NCBI GenBank assembly: GCA_037951105.1
Contig: JBAMJV010001281.1
Span: 62,001-126,000 of the forward strand
Source of the DNA: Echinarachnius parma
Taxonomy: Eukaryota > Echinodermata > Echinoidea > Clypeasteroida > Echinarachniidae
DNA: 64,000 nt
Direction: 5' to 3'
The notes under the pieces were generated by a model. It had not been told where the DNA came from. It worked only from the letters and a program-made list of their open reading frames with translations, and searched no databases. Made by a program: the position numbers and the translations under genes. Within the stretch, counting starts at the first letter, position 1. Every line of letters begins with the position of its first letter. Positions 12,232 through 49,392 of this stretch are shown in pieces.

Positions 12232-12559
12232 TTCTCATCACTGGTTTTTTTTCCGTTGTTCTTAATTTTTAGAGGTCAGTTAAGCAGATTATCAGTAATT
12301 TGTTATTATGGCTAGTAAATATATTGGACAGAGACATGCCCTATTAATCATCTCCAACACCAGTATCAGGATCGTCAGTGTTCATGAAGACGTGGGCGCG
12401 TCTCTCCGCTGTTGAGTTTATTTTCTCGTAATTCCTCTCTACATGCCAACATGATAAGTTCAGTTCGACGTGCTGCAGATAACTCTCGATGCTATCCATA
12501 CAGTCGATGATGTTATATCCATTAATCTCCATGAAGATAACACTAGTCACCCTCGTGTC

Positions 12560-13105
12560 GGTACCCCTTTATGTATTAACTGCAAAATCTAGAATTTCAA
12601 ACTGAAGTAGTCTAGAATTTCGAACTGTATATAGTCGAAAAGTAGTCAAACAGGAACCACGTGTATCTACTCGATATGAGGAAGGAACGCAGTCAGAAAA
12701 TGCGTCATAATTATTATACATCACAAATTGATTCACAATCGTTACAAGCCATTGCCTTCAGGGGACTTTGATCTTTCTGTGTGCCCTATTTTAGATATTC
12801 AAGGTGTCTCTCCAGTCTATTATGTCAATTCAGTTGTTTAAATATAGTTATTGGTATTTTGAGCGAAAATAGCAGTCCTCAAGTTCTACTCTACAAATAG
12901 TAAGTCCGGTCTTTTAGATCTCAAGATTCAATTTTCAATTTCATGAACATTCTCTTGGATGGATCAACAAATTCACTGTCGTAGTCCTCTAGTTACACGA
13001 TCCAAAAATAAAATACATTTTGTTCTTGTCGTTTCAATCTCATGATATTACTCTTATGATTGTCCATATACTGAATTAATTTTACATCGCTTCCTCCTCT
13101 TGTCT
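12560..13105. other. Intergenic stretch, nothing recognised
   Basis: AT-rich unique-looking sequence upstream of the TIR gene. A short open frame at 12344-12550 precedes it but has no recognisable domain. I see no clear TATA box or CpG-rich promoter. Confidence 0.4.
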
Positions 13106-13113
13106 ATACTTAA

Positions 13114-13569
13114 AGGGATAGTACAGTTCTGGTCAAACTTGATTTTAGTAACTAAAACTTGCACCAAATCATTACAGACTAATAATCAAAGCTCCACCAT
13201 GTCCGAAAGATAGAAAAACTTACAAAGGGCCAAGTTAAAAGACTGTTATCCTTCAAAAAGATTGGTTTCAACCATTTCTTATGAAAAAAAAAGTTTTTTT
13301 TAACCTCTTTGTTATATTTTCGAAAAAGTGTAGGCATTCAACAATATTTTTCTTAAACTATCTAATAATTGTGGGTCCCACATTTATTCCAATCAGATAT
13401 ATTTATGAATATTTCAGCCGTTTCTGAACGGATATGATCGGATGATCAACAATGTTGATTCTGTCATTAAATTTTCGTGCTTTTTCCAAAAATGTTCACT
13501 TAGATTTTCATTACTTCACAAACAAATTATTTCTCGAAGCGCCCTCTCAACCAAAACTAAACTATCCCT
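13114..13569. mobile_element. TTAA-type MITE family A, complete
   Basis: Flanked by TTAA on both sides (13110-13113 and 13570-13573). Inverted termini are AGGGATAGTACAGTTCTGGT and ACCAAAACTAAACTATCCCT. It is 456 bp, AT-rich and without coding capacity. TTAA duplications point to piggyBac-class transposition. Confidence 0.85.
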
Positions 13570-14021
13570 TTAAAAGGGAGTCAATTAAATGCAGTTTACA
13601 ACTTAGTAATCACTGCAACATTACTATATATACTTTTTTTTAAACTCGTAATTGGTCCAGATCAATTTTTATTTTTTAGTTAAGTGCATGGTGTTTCGGT
13701 TTCGTATCATTGTCCATATACTTTCAAGTTTGTGACTGAACATGCAATCATAACTACTTTACATCTAGCTCATGTGCTTTTTTCACCCGCGAAGTGCCGC
13801 GTAGCTATCACATTGTATACGGTATTATAATAGGCGGGGTGAGTTCGGAGAGGCGAGGGGAAGTCCCCACGTGAGAACCTACCGCCAAATAATAAAAAAT
13901 TATAATGCAACATTTTACTTCACTCAAGGTATATTTTTGAAGCAATGGCGGATTTGAATTATCCCAGATAACATTGCTATTGCTTTTTAGGAGGTTTAAT
14001 CGCAATATTATTATTCTTTAA

Positions 14022-14682
14022 AGGGATCGTTGAGTTTTGTTATAGACATGATAGATGGAGCCACGGGCGTAGTGAGTTACGTAATACCTATTCAACTGGG
14101 GGGATGGATGAATAGATCATCCCCCCCCCCCCCCCCCCCCCCCCATTTGAATGGGTATCAATGTCATGTCTACGCCCGTGGAAGGCGCTTCAATAATTTT
14201 GTTCGTGAGGTAATGAAAATTGTCAAATTTGAAAGAGCAAACAATTTTAATGACAGAATACACTTTATTTGATCAATATCGGTTCAGAAACAGCTGAAAT
14301 ATTAATAAATATATCCAATCAGATATAGCTAGGATGATTCGATGATTCGATGTCTCGAAGATTTAAGAAACAAAAGTTTACTATGCTTTCAAAAGAGGTT
14401 TTTAAATAGTTGTCGATGATCTCTCTATACGGTATAATTCCTATTTTAACAAAACATCTTGTTACAATTTGTTATAAAAATAGAGTGAAACCAATGCGTT
14501 TTTAGAAAGTGCCCTCATGTGTTTCAACGGCTCTTTTAAAATGGTAACAGGCATTTTTACTTAGTCGTTTGTAATTTGTTTTTATACCTTTCGAGCATCG
14601 TGGAGTTATAAATATTAGTTTGTAATGTTATGGTGCAGGTTTGGTTACTAAAATTCAGTTTGACCAAAACTGTCCTATCCCT
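14022..14682. mobile_element. TTAA-type MITE family A with nested hAT-like MITE
   Basis: TTAA flanks at 14018-14021 and 14683-14686. Termini are AGGGATCGTTGAGTTTTG and CCAAAACTGTCCTATCCCT. It is longer than its sibling because another element is inserted at about 14062-14180. Confidence 0.8.
14062..14180. mobile_element. Small hAT-like MITE with poly-C core
   Basis: Inverted ends CACGGGCGTAG and CTACGCCCGTG around a G6/C22 core. It interrupts the family A word AGAGGGCGCTTC. The flanks GATGGAGC and GAAGGCGC are an imperfect 8-bp duplication of that word, consistent with hAT insertion followed by mutation. Confidence 0.6.
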
Positions 14683-14814
14683 TTAAATTCCAAAAGCTAG
14701 TGGAGATGGAGCGTTTAGAGCTGTATAGAGCTGTTATAAGAAAGTTTTCCTATATATATACAGCTCTATGTTACAAACTCATCGCGAATATAATTACAGC
14801 TTTGGAAAGACATT

Positions 14815-15060
14815 TATCATCGATACATCATTCGATGTAATTGCACTCTCGTATTAAAACGCACTTTCCGAAGTGGTGTTGCTATAACCCGTTGCTAAGA
14901 GCATAGACCTAAGTAGGTCTATAATGTGAGTGGATGAGTATCATCGATACATCATTCGATGTCATTCTGAGTTTAAGCACTCTCATAAAACGCACTTTCC
15001 GAAGTGGTGTTGCTAATTAAGAGCATAGACCTAAGTAGGTATATATCTAATGTGCAATGA
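14815..15060. repeat. Two-copy tandem duplication, about 125 bp
   Basis: Both halves carry ATCATCGATACATCATTCGA, CGCACTTTCCGAAGTGGTGT and GAGCATAGACCTAAGTAGGT. The copies differ by small indels. Confidence 0.75.
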
Positions 15061-15279
15061 GGGGATGAGGATGCTATAAAAATATACGGTGGTCTGATTC
15101 GAGCTCCGCCCCAAAGGCCCCACATACATTATTATATTTCATTTGTGGTGAATTGAGGGGTGGGGGGGGGGGGGGGGGGCTCCCAAAGCACCCCATCTGT
15201 ACACCATTGTCATTGTGTATTCATCATTGATTTGAGCATTTTGAGGTCCTCAAGGGTTCAATAAAAATGCCGGCGTAGA

Positions 15280-15640
15280 CTAGGCCCGTAGCGAGGATTT
15301 TTCAAGGGAGGGGGAAGGGGGGAGGGGGGGGGGGGGGGGGATGCGTAATTTACAAAAACATAACCTAATACCCGAGGTCGAGACCACTGGTTAAGAGTCG
15401 TGTAAGCCGGGGGGGGGGGGGTTCGGTCGCCAAAATGTTACGAGGCCGAAACTAAGTTGTGTAATCAGGGGGGGGGGGGGGGCCGGGGGTGTCCGAGACC
15501 GACAAAAAGTATACCTTTCTGAATTTGGGGAGGGAGGGGGGGGGGGGTACGTACGCACCCCCGCACCCCTCCTCCCCCCTCCCCCCTAACCCCCCCCCCC
15601 CCCCCTACCTCCCCTCCACTCCCCGCCTACGGGCCTGGTA
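15280..15640. mobile_element. Poly-G-rich foldback element
   Basis: Inverted ends AGGCCCGTAGCGAGG and CCCCGCCTACGGGCCT enclose several runs of 10-20 G or C. It resembles the CCCGTAG-ended poly-G elements elsewhere in the window. I could not define the target duplication. Confidence 0.5.
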
Positions 15641-15971
15641 AATCTATAGCGAATCTCTCGGCGGCGCGGCCGCGACGCTCTTTAAAAAAAAAATAATAAT
15701 AAACAAGTCTGAAGTTAAGACTATTCGTATTTTCGTATTGGCTTCCCACGACCCACGCTGACGTGCACCAAACGTGTGTTTTGTGGTATCAAAGTTAACA
15801 TTTGGTAAGTTTGTATGGAATAGTTTCGTTAATTCAGCATCCTTGATGTACAAGGATCATTCATTGAAATTCTTAGCCATTGAGTTTACGGTTTCTTGAA
15901 GATATTGTTGATTTTACAAATCCCTTTTTTATCACTAGTCCATCCTGTTGATATTTGTGTTAGTATTAACC

Positions 15972-18450
15972 TGTGGGATATTAGAGTGTGGGTGTAGATT
16001 GCGTATGATTTGTAATGCGTGTTCACACAACATATCACCATTTTAATTTTAGTTACGAGGAAGCGAGGTAGACAAGAAAACACAAGAGAAAGTAAGGTTC
16101 CCTTTTCGTATGTTTAATGGGTTATAAATAAATACATGTGTGCCGTTGCAACGGGATGAAAATATGCATGAATAAACGGGATTAGATATTGCACGAAGAT
16201 ACATTAAAATAAGCCTGACAATAAATAATCGCTTACAGTAAATGTTTGCTGAAGTCCGAAAAGTGCGGGTTTGATGAACGAAGGAAGGGGCTGCACGCGA
16301 TGATGATGCGGAGACTTGGAAAGCGGAAACATATCACCATTTTAATTTTAGTTACGAGGAGCGAGGTAGACAAGAAAACACAAGAGAAAGTAAGGTTCCC
16401 TTTTCGTATGTTTAATGGGTTATAAATAAATACATGTGTGCCGTTGCAACGGGATGAAAATATGCATGAATAAATGGGATTAGATATTGCACGAAGATAC
16501 ATTAAAATAAGCCTGACAATAAATAATCGCTTACAGTAATTGTTTGCTGAAGTCCGAAAAGTGCGGGTTTGATGAACGAAGGAAGGGGCTGCACGCGATG
16601 ATGATGCGGAGACTTGGAAAGCGGAAACGCGACTTCGATGACGTGGTTGAAGAACCGCGAAGTGCGCGATGACGACGCTGATGAAGTTGTTGACGCTCGT
16701 GGGTCGCGGTCGAGACGAGAAGAGAAGTAGATGATGCGGCGGTTGACGCGGAGACGGTGAGTCGCTCTACGGGTCGATGCCAAGGAAAGGTGAATACAGG
16801 AATCAGAGTCGGTGCCGAAGGAACAGTGAATCGTCCATTGTCGTAGGCCGACTAAGAAGATGCTTGAGCAGACCAGCTACGGTGAGTCGAGCTGTGAGGT
16901 GAGTACGCCAGAACTGCCCGGTGCGTATCGTGACGTGGAAGCTCCCAGTGGTGAATCAGTGGCACAAGACGGCGGTGATTATAACGTACCACTAGAAACT
17001 ATCCAGTCCGCTAGGGGCGGCGTGAAAGGTGCTGTGACATGATGGAGATTCATGCCACAGAAGGGTCTCGACGGCGGAGAGAGAAAACTAGAGTTGATGT
17101 TGACTCAACGAGAGATGGTGATCGGAGTGAAGAAACTGGTGAAAGGCACGTGGAGTTGAAACGCGCGGCTGGCGAAATGGTGATGCGTGATTGGTTGAAT
17201 GGGCGCACACGCGAAGAAAACATGAATATGTATGAGCCACGTGGTGGAAAATAACTGGAAAAGTACCGAGAGTGATAAACTGGAAATAACTGGATCGGCA
17301 AAAGCAGGTCGGGGTGAAGCAACATGTATGAGCGAAGTATGGGTCGCTACAGTACTCCCCTACCAGAGACGAAGCCGAAGAACAGATGAGGAACGATATA
17401 AATATCGATAAATATACAGGAAAATGGTGGCACTATTTATAAAGCGGGAGGCCGCCGCTGTTACAATAAAACAATCTAAGGTGGCACTATTTATAAAGCG
17501 GGAGGCCGCCGCTGTTACCTAGTATATACATGAATATGTATAGCGGACCAGAAAAGGTTACAAACATGGCATGTTATAAATCGGGCATGAAAGAATGCAA
17601 TATAACAAGCATGGTAATGTAAATAGCAGTGCAGTCGCTATAATAAACAAACATGACATGGTATAAGAATGTATCGAAAATACGTGAATATACAAGAGCA
17701 TAAAACATTCGATGTATATTACAGAGCAGTTGGATAAATGTAAGTCCAAAAAGTCAGGGAATATAAATACAACCAAGCTTCCAAGTATCACGTCGGGGTC
17801 ACCAATGTGGGATATTAGAGTGTGGGTGTAGATTGCGTATGATTTGTAATGCGTGTTCACACAACATATCACCATTTTAATTTTAGTTACGAGGAAGCGA
17901 GGTAGACAAGAAAACACAAGAGAAAGTAAGGTTCCCTTTTCGTATGTTTAATGGGTTATAAATAAATACATGTGTGCCGTTGCAACGGGATGAAAATATG
18001 CATGAATAAACGGGATTAGATATTGCACGAAGATACATTAAAATAAGCCTGACAATAAATAATCGCTTACAGTAAATGTTTGCTGAAGTCCGAAAAGTGC
18101 GGGTTTGATGAACGAAGGAAGGGGCTGCACGCGATGATGATGCGGAGACTTGGAAAGCGGAAACGCGACTTCGATGACGGGGTTGAAGAACCGCGAAGTG
18201 CGCGATGACGACGCTGATGAAGAAGTTGACCCTCGTGGGTCGCGGTCGAGACGAGAAACGAAGAAGATGATGCGGCGGTTGACGCGGAGACGGTGAGTCG
18301 CTCTACGGGTCGATGCCAAGGAAAGGTGAATACAGGAATCAGAGTCGGTGCCGAAGGAAAAGTACCGAGAGTAATAAACTGGAAATAACTGGATCGGCAA
18401 AAGCAGGTCGGGGTGAAGCAACATGTATGAGCGAAGTATGGGTCGCTACA
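15972..18450 (-). mobile_element. Internally deleted LTR retrotransposon
   Basis: On the minus strand the LTRs run TGTAGCGACCC...ATATCCCACA. The 5' LTR is 17806-18450 (645 bp) and the 3' LTR is 15972-17351 (1380 bp). Directly after the 5' LTR is TTGGTGACCCCGACGTGA, a typical primer-binding-site sequence. Before the 3' LTR is a purine-rich GGTAGGGGAGTAC. AACC flanks both sides (15968-15971, 18451-18454). Only about 450 bp of non-coding internal sequence remains (17352-17805), with no gag or pol. The layout suggests a Gypsy-class element, but without pol this is inference. Confidence 0.8.
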
Positions 18451-18454
18451 AACC

Positions 18455-21400
18455 TAACAATGCGCCGTGCGAAGCAAGGTGACTTGCACCAGCACTACCA
18501 CCTATACCGTTTGTGTATAGCATACAGAATCACATTGCCGTAGTGCGTTATTTTTTTCGCTCGGCGGACAATTGATTGTGCGCGGGGTGTTGGCGAATTC
18601 ACTTTGACCCAGTTGACAATGAGTTGTTAATGGTTACGACCGGACGCTAGCGGTATAGAACAAAGGCACCACGGAGTGTGCGGTGTCATGTGTAACATAC
18701 AAAGTATTTTACACATGACAGAACAGGTATGGTGACTTGCATTAAAAAAACCCTGTGGTAGTTCACGGGTAGGATGATAATAAATCCCCCCAAATAGACA
18801 AATGATAATAATATATGGGTTTGTACTTGACTAATTTCAAATTCTTGGACTTCTAGTAGACATTTTTCCACCTCCAAAATACATGATGATTCGATTAAAA
18901 TTAAAATTTGATAATAATCATGATAATATTAAAATAAATACCAAAATTTCGCAAAATAACCCACAGCACAGACCCACAGTCCACACATACTCCATAGCCT
19001 AGGCATAGCTATATTGCACCCTATATTGCAATAGTGTTGTGCGGAGATCAACCTCTTCCGCCTGCTGCACTATCCAACACTAAAACATTTTTTGTCGGCC
19101 GATTCGATTCCTCCCTCCATTTACAAGCAAATGCAAACAAAACTTTTTTTAATTATGTGATCCACATTCCACAAGTCTTTGATAATAATTACTGACTCTG
19201 TTGTTTTAAAGACCTCAAAATGTAGAAGAAAAAATGATTACTTCCCGTCCGTTTTCCTTACAGATGTGTCCTAAAACACAGCATTCAACTGTTGAATGGT
19301 ACAGTGTACGAATGGGCGGTATGCTTATCTCCAGCGTTTTAGTGTAATTGCGTGTAAATACTGCTAGGCATAACCAAATGAAAATTAAAATTGCACGAAA
19401 ATAATGCAAATGGTATTCAATGGGTTGGGACTTACCTAATGTAAATCATTATGCCCTTTGAAATAAAAACAACAACTGATATTTGCCCAAAATATGGTAT
19501 TTAATCCATTTGTTGTGTCACCATTTTCGGCATTCGTTTTATGGCGCGCTGTGCTGTGAGCTTACATTTCGCGTGCGCGCCCCACCGCCAGAGCCCACTG
19601 CTGTCGCTACCCAATCGCACGGCATAGCGCATGCAGCACCAGCGGCGGCGTATCGCAGCGGCGAACGAGGGCTAAATTCACCAAATCGTGGCCCCACAAC
19701 CCTCGGTTTGTGCGATAAAACGAATGTGTGAGACTCAGCGTTTTCGCCAGGAAAAAATTTACCCGTGGCGCAAAACCACAAACATATATGTCGGAAAAAT
19801 TACCCGTGGCGCATGTATTGCATTCAAGCACGGGATGCCGCGCCGCAGGGGTAGGAGCAGGGCCGGGAGTCATCAGATATCGCCCAATTTCCCGTTGCCC
19901 GACTTTTCAATGTGAAATTTGCAACATCGGAAATGGAAAACAAAAATTAGAAAATTACCCAATGTTAGTGTAAAAGTACATATTTTACCGTATGAGTGGT
20001 TATTTTTAGCAAAATTATCGACTTGTTTGACAAATTGATCGACGCAAATTGAACATGTGCATCGAAAAAAAAACCTACGGAACACACACTAGAAGGTCTG
20101 CCAGAGTTTCGGCAGGCCCCGCACTGCGAGAGAGGTAGCTAGCTAGTGCGCCAACTGCCTTGTAAGTTGCACTCTTAAAAAGTGCCGAAAAGGAACGAAA
20201 ATGCAAGATTATTACGATCGCACCTATTCTATTATTTTACTTACATGTTTGCAAGGCTTTTAAAACAAATACGAGAACAATTACCTGCAAAACGGCACAA
20301 AAATGCACTGATAATCTCGATATAATTTTCTAACTCGCTCGGACGGGACCAGGTGAACTGAACCTAGCACACTTTTGTTGCCAATTTGTGAACGGGCCCG
20401 CGTAGACTACACTACACGTTATATGATATCGCTGCCCAGAAATTGGCAACGATCGCAAACGATCTGATTTTCTGCTATGTTCAATCGCTTACTGAAATTC
20501 TCGCTCGCGTAACAAGCGCTTGAGTGAATGTTTTACTTCGGGAAAAGTAATATTTTGCTAAAAACTGAGGTAATACTGAATATTCTGTAACTATATTTCC
20601 GTAAAAAGATGAATTTGAGCGCGAAACACTGCATTTTTGCAGACCGCTTTATGAGATTCGATCGGATGAAGCGGAGCAGCGGTCCAACTGCCTGTGCTGC
20701 GCGGGCGGCCGCCCGGCCGGACGACCGGGTGAGGGTTGGGTGTACGGTGCGTGTTTCTAAAATTATATCGGAGATTTCCTCGTCTCCTCGAAGTGATTTA
20801 AGAGCGAGGATGCGCCTTTATTTGGCAATAATATTTGTTGTATTTGTGGAGACAAATAATCAAATAGGAATTATGAAAATGGTGTCTGCAAATATGGGGA
20901 AATTATTGATTTTACACATGGCGGTATTATCTCATCAAAATTTTCGGGTGGCGCAAGTTTGAAGAATAAATTTACGCGTGGCGGCACCGCCACGCGAAAA
21001 CGGCCTGGCGAGAACGTTGGTGAGACTGCTTGAGGCAGAAAAAACTTCCGAGATTATATCGTAAAAACACCTGAATCTTCCAAAAATACAATTTTCCAAA
21101 CTGCGGAATACTTCCAATTGCTCTAAAATTCGATATTTCAGCAAAGTTCACTGCGAAAATGCGACAAAAAATGACTTACCGATGTCGAAATTGATCGAGT
21201 TTCTTGATTCAAAACACGAACCGGATCTATGATTTTTACTAGTACCTCTTGTGTATACTTCACATGCATACTACGTGGTTCAGTCAGCTGTTAGACCACA
21301 TTACATTAGGAAAAATAGTATATCCCTCCACCCTTGCAATAGCGAAGTTGCATTGCCCACAGTCGAATATCGCGCAAACTACGTGTACAAAAATATGGTC

Positions 21401-21750
21401 TACGCGCGCGCGCCATGTAACGCCGAATGCCGATGCCTAGTGTAAATGGTCTAACTGATTGGACCATTTACTTAGTAGATGTGAAATAACCCAGACACTA
21501 TACTAGTATAATATATATTAGCAGCGCAATTTATTGCAAAGAACAAAATTTGAGCCATTTTGAAGATTTTTATCGATGGTTTTGGATACATCGCTGCGCC
21601 GTAAAATTCGCACCTGCGGTCGGTAAAATTGAAATAAGCAGAACTTCACAAGCAGCTATGTGACAAGCCTCCTTTAATTTGACATGATTTGTTGGCAATT
21701 CTTGTTGTATTCTGCATGATTTGTCCTGAAAATAGATTGTAATTTGTATT
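18455..21750. other. Intergenic stretch upstream of EFTUD2 with decayed repeats
   Basis: Contains CpG-containing segments near 19540-19740 and 20690-20750. Related words GACTCAGCGTTTTCGCCAGG (about 19733) and its rough inverse CCTGGCGAGAACGTTGGTGA (about 21004) suggest an old element of about 1.3 kb. Minus-strand donor-like CAT(T)AG|GTAAGT words occur near 19435 and 21184, so a divergent transcript is possible but unsupported. I found no convincing coding exon. Confidence 0.4.
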
Positions 21751-21818
21751 CTTCAGGTTTTGCCAGTGAGGAACATATATTTTTTCCCAAGAGAGAAGGA
21801 GCATCGCACTGGTGAAAG

Positions 21819-47332
<25,514 letters not shown>

Positions 47333-47346
<14 letters not shown>

Positions 47347-47690
47347 AACCAACTGGGCTGACGGTCTAATTGGACCAATACATCTATCAGACATATTGGT
47401 CCAATATTGGATCAACTGGACTGATGCTCCACTACCCCATGTAGAACCAACTGGTGTGACGGTCTAATTGGACCAATACAACTAAATAATCAGACATATT
47501 GGTCCAACATTGGATCAACTGGACTGATAAATATATGGAACCAATAGTACTAGTACTATGATATTGATCCCATGTAGAACCTACTGGACTGATGAACATA
47601 TTGGGCCAACCGGCTAATTCAACTTTAGTTATATTGGCCCAATGCAGAGCTAACTGGACTAATCAACATATTGGGCTAATACAAATAAAT
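47333..47690 (+). repeat. 98-bp tandem repeat across stop codon and 3'UTR
   Basis: ACTACCCCATGTAGAACCAA at 47333 recurs at 47431, each followed by GACGGTCTAATTGGACCAAT and GGATCAACTGGACTGAT. Two weaker units follow to 47690. The duplication includes the EFTUD2 stop codon. Confidence 0.88.
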
Positions 47691-47744
47691 TCAAAACATT
47701 TATAGTATGTCCTTTTCTAGACAGGTTCATGTACAGGCAAACAG

Positions 47745-47825
47745 CTTCATATCAACAAGTACTGTGATGATCCTATGTTGTTGGAGTTGGCCCAGCAAGA
47801 TTTCATGCTTTACTACCCTATGTAG
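47745..47825 (+). CDS. Open copy of EFTUD2 last exon (possible alternative terminal exon)
   Basis: A diverged duplicate of exon 24. After a possible acceptor (pyrimidine-rich TCCTTTTCTAG, then GGCAAACAG) there are 26 open codons in the required phase 0 ending at the same stop: LHINKYCDDPM, then LLELAQQDFMLYYPM. It differs from the canonical ending ([16 protein letters not shown]..., [13 protein letters not shown]) at several sites. A poly(A) signal follows at 47942. Either it is 3'UTR debris that has kept its frame by chance or recency, or a usable alternative exon. Confidence 0.45.
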   Translation, partial: LHINKYCDDPMLLELAQQDFMLYYPM

Positions 47826-47941
47826 AATCAACTGGACAGGAATGATATGAGACCAATGCAACTATGGTCAAACCTTTACACGAAGACTGCTCAAATGTTA
47901 TATAAATATTGTTTTATTCAAACATAGGGAAACTGACCAGA

Positions 47942-47947
47942 AATAAA
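47942..47947 (+). terminator. Candidate poly(A) signal AATAAA
   Basis: Canonical hexamer about 600 bp after the EFTUD2 stop and about 120 bp after the duplicated terminal exon. Confidence 0.4.
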
Positions 47948-47964
47948 TGATTTAAATTAAAAAG

Positions 47965-48250
47965 AGCAAAGTAAATGGGATTCCTCCAGGATTCGAACCC
48001 GAGACCTCCGGATTGCCAGACCGGCGTTCTACCGACTGAGCTATAGGAAACCCTAGTACAATGTTCGTCCATGAAACCCCTTAGTTTTCAATGCTTGTGT
48101 GGTCAAAAGCTATTATAAACCTGACATAAACCCGAAGAATATAAAACAACTTGATTTCTATCCTTCGGGTTTATGTTTATGGTCTTGTAATCCGGAGGTC
48201 TCGGGTTCGAATCCCGGAGGAATCCCATTTTCTTTGCTCTTTTTCATTTA
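47965..48250. repeat. Inverted duplication of tRNA-like 3' half
   Basis: AAAGAGCAAAG...GGGATTCCTCC on the left is mirrored by GGAGGAATCCC...CTTTGCTCTTT on the right. Inside, ACATAAACCCGAAG pairs with CTTCGGGTTTATGT, so the block can fold on itself. Confidence 0.75.
47978..48052 (-). tRNA. tRNA-like sequence (anticodon GGC reading, probable pseudogene)
   Basis: Cloverleaf-like: box A TAGCTCAGTCGGTAGAA, anticodon arm CCGGT-CTGGCAA-TCCGG, box B GGGTTCGAATCC, acceptor arms pairing at 6 of 7 positions. The loop would give anticodon GGC (Ala), but the body does not look like a standard tRNA-Ala. Its 3' half is repeated inverted at 48188-48228. Confidence 0.45.
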
Positions 48251-48297
48251 TATAAATATTGGTGGTCTTTTAAGACTGGTTTATACACAGGCAAACT

Positions 48298-48385
48298 GCT
48301 TCATATCAATAAGTTATGTTGATGTTCCTATGTTGCAGGATGTAGCTTGGCAATATTTAAAGCCTATGCTCAACTATCCAATGTT
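48298..48385 (+). pseudogene. Second downstream ghost of EFTUD2 last exon
   Basis: Shares CTTCATATCAAcAAGT and CCTATGTTG with the copy at 47745, and the preceding ACAGGCAAAC. It is frameshifted with an early TGA and has lost the terminal stop context. Confidence 0.75.
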
Positions 48386-49019
48386 GAGTTGATTATTTAT
48401 TTGAAGAATAATCAATGACATACATTTCAAGTAGATTATTCAAATTGGTCTTTACACAAATTGTCTTATTTATGTCGCATATTAATTGTGTTCTACACAC
48501 ACTCATGTACTGTTTTGGTATTCAAGCATTCCATATTGATTATCTCAATATCTCTGTGTTAATGAAATTCTGAGTAAGAAAATTGCATATCTCTGCCCCT
48601 GGATGTACATTTACTTTCATTTAATATTATTAGAAGTAATTAACATAGTTGGCTAATAGCAACATTTCTTAACTCACATGACTGTGTATTTGCTATTCGT
48701 GGTCTTGGAGTGAAATCGTGGAGATGAATTACACAGATTTTTTTTTTAAAGAGCCAGTATTGAAGTCTCTTTAAACCTTTCACCAACATATTCTCATATG
48801 TATTTGTTTCAACAAGCTAAAAGCAACAACTGAAGTAAAAACGTACTTGAATGAAAAAAAAACTAAAAAATCTGTATAAAGTTTTTTAACCTACACGTTC
48901 ATATGGATATGTATCTGATGCAGTTTATATACCTGCCTATAGTGACCACCCAAGGGAAGCAGAAATAGCCACTTTAGGAATGTGGCCTTTATAGAAAGTT
49001 TGATATCTACAGTGAACAT

Positions 49020-49181
49020 ACAGTGGAACTTCGTGATAGAGAGCTCTGATATAATAAAACACTCTTATAACAAGGTAATTATGCAGGTCCCATCTCTTTT
49101 ATGTTTTTTTTTTAAAACCCTGATATAAGGTAATTTTCATGGTCCCAAGGACTTTGTTACAAAGAGGTTCCACTGTATATT
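49020..49181. mobile_element. TA-flanked MITE (ACAGTGGAAC family)
   Basis: Inverted ends ATACAGTGGAACTTCGTGAT and GAGGTTCCACTGTAT. It is inserted in a fragment of the CTGTCTATAG/GGTTTGACTG repeat (about 48930-49015 and 49200-49270). Confidence 0.65.
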
Positions 49182-49386
49182 GACTATGGAATACAACATC
49201 AGTCATCACTACTAGGTATATGCAGGTGGCTGCTCTATAGAGGGGGCCACTAGTACAGGTTAGACTATACATTAATCTGTAAAAACAACTACATGTGTAT
49301 GTTTTTGTAAGATTTATAATTTGTACAGGATGTGTTATGAATCAGGAGCATAATTGATGTAAATAAACATTTTGTTGAATTTTCTA

Positions 49387-49392
49387 AATAAA
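49387..49392 (+). terminator. Candidate distal poly(A) signal AATAAA
   Basis: AATAAA followed by GTGTCATGCTC and T/GT-rich sequence, and preceded by another AATAAA near 49360. It could end a long EFTUD2 3'UTR. Confidence 0.35.

Noticed and set aside
12344..12550. Short minus-strand frame upstream of the TIR gene
   Set aside because: No recognisable domain, and it cannot splice in frame into the TIR gene because stops directly precede that gene's ATG. It could be a relic, but there is not enough to call it.
17039..17325. Several 60-90-codon frames on both strands
   Set aside because: They lie inside an LTR of the retrotransposon, differ between the two LTRs and show no gag or pol similarity.
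47978..48052. Functional tRNA-Ala
   Set aside because: The anticodon reading GGC and a mismatched acceptor stem do not fit a standard tRNA-Ala, and the copy is part of an inverted repeat. Kept only as tRNA-like.
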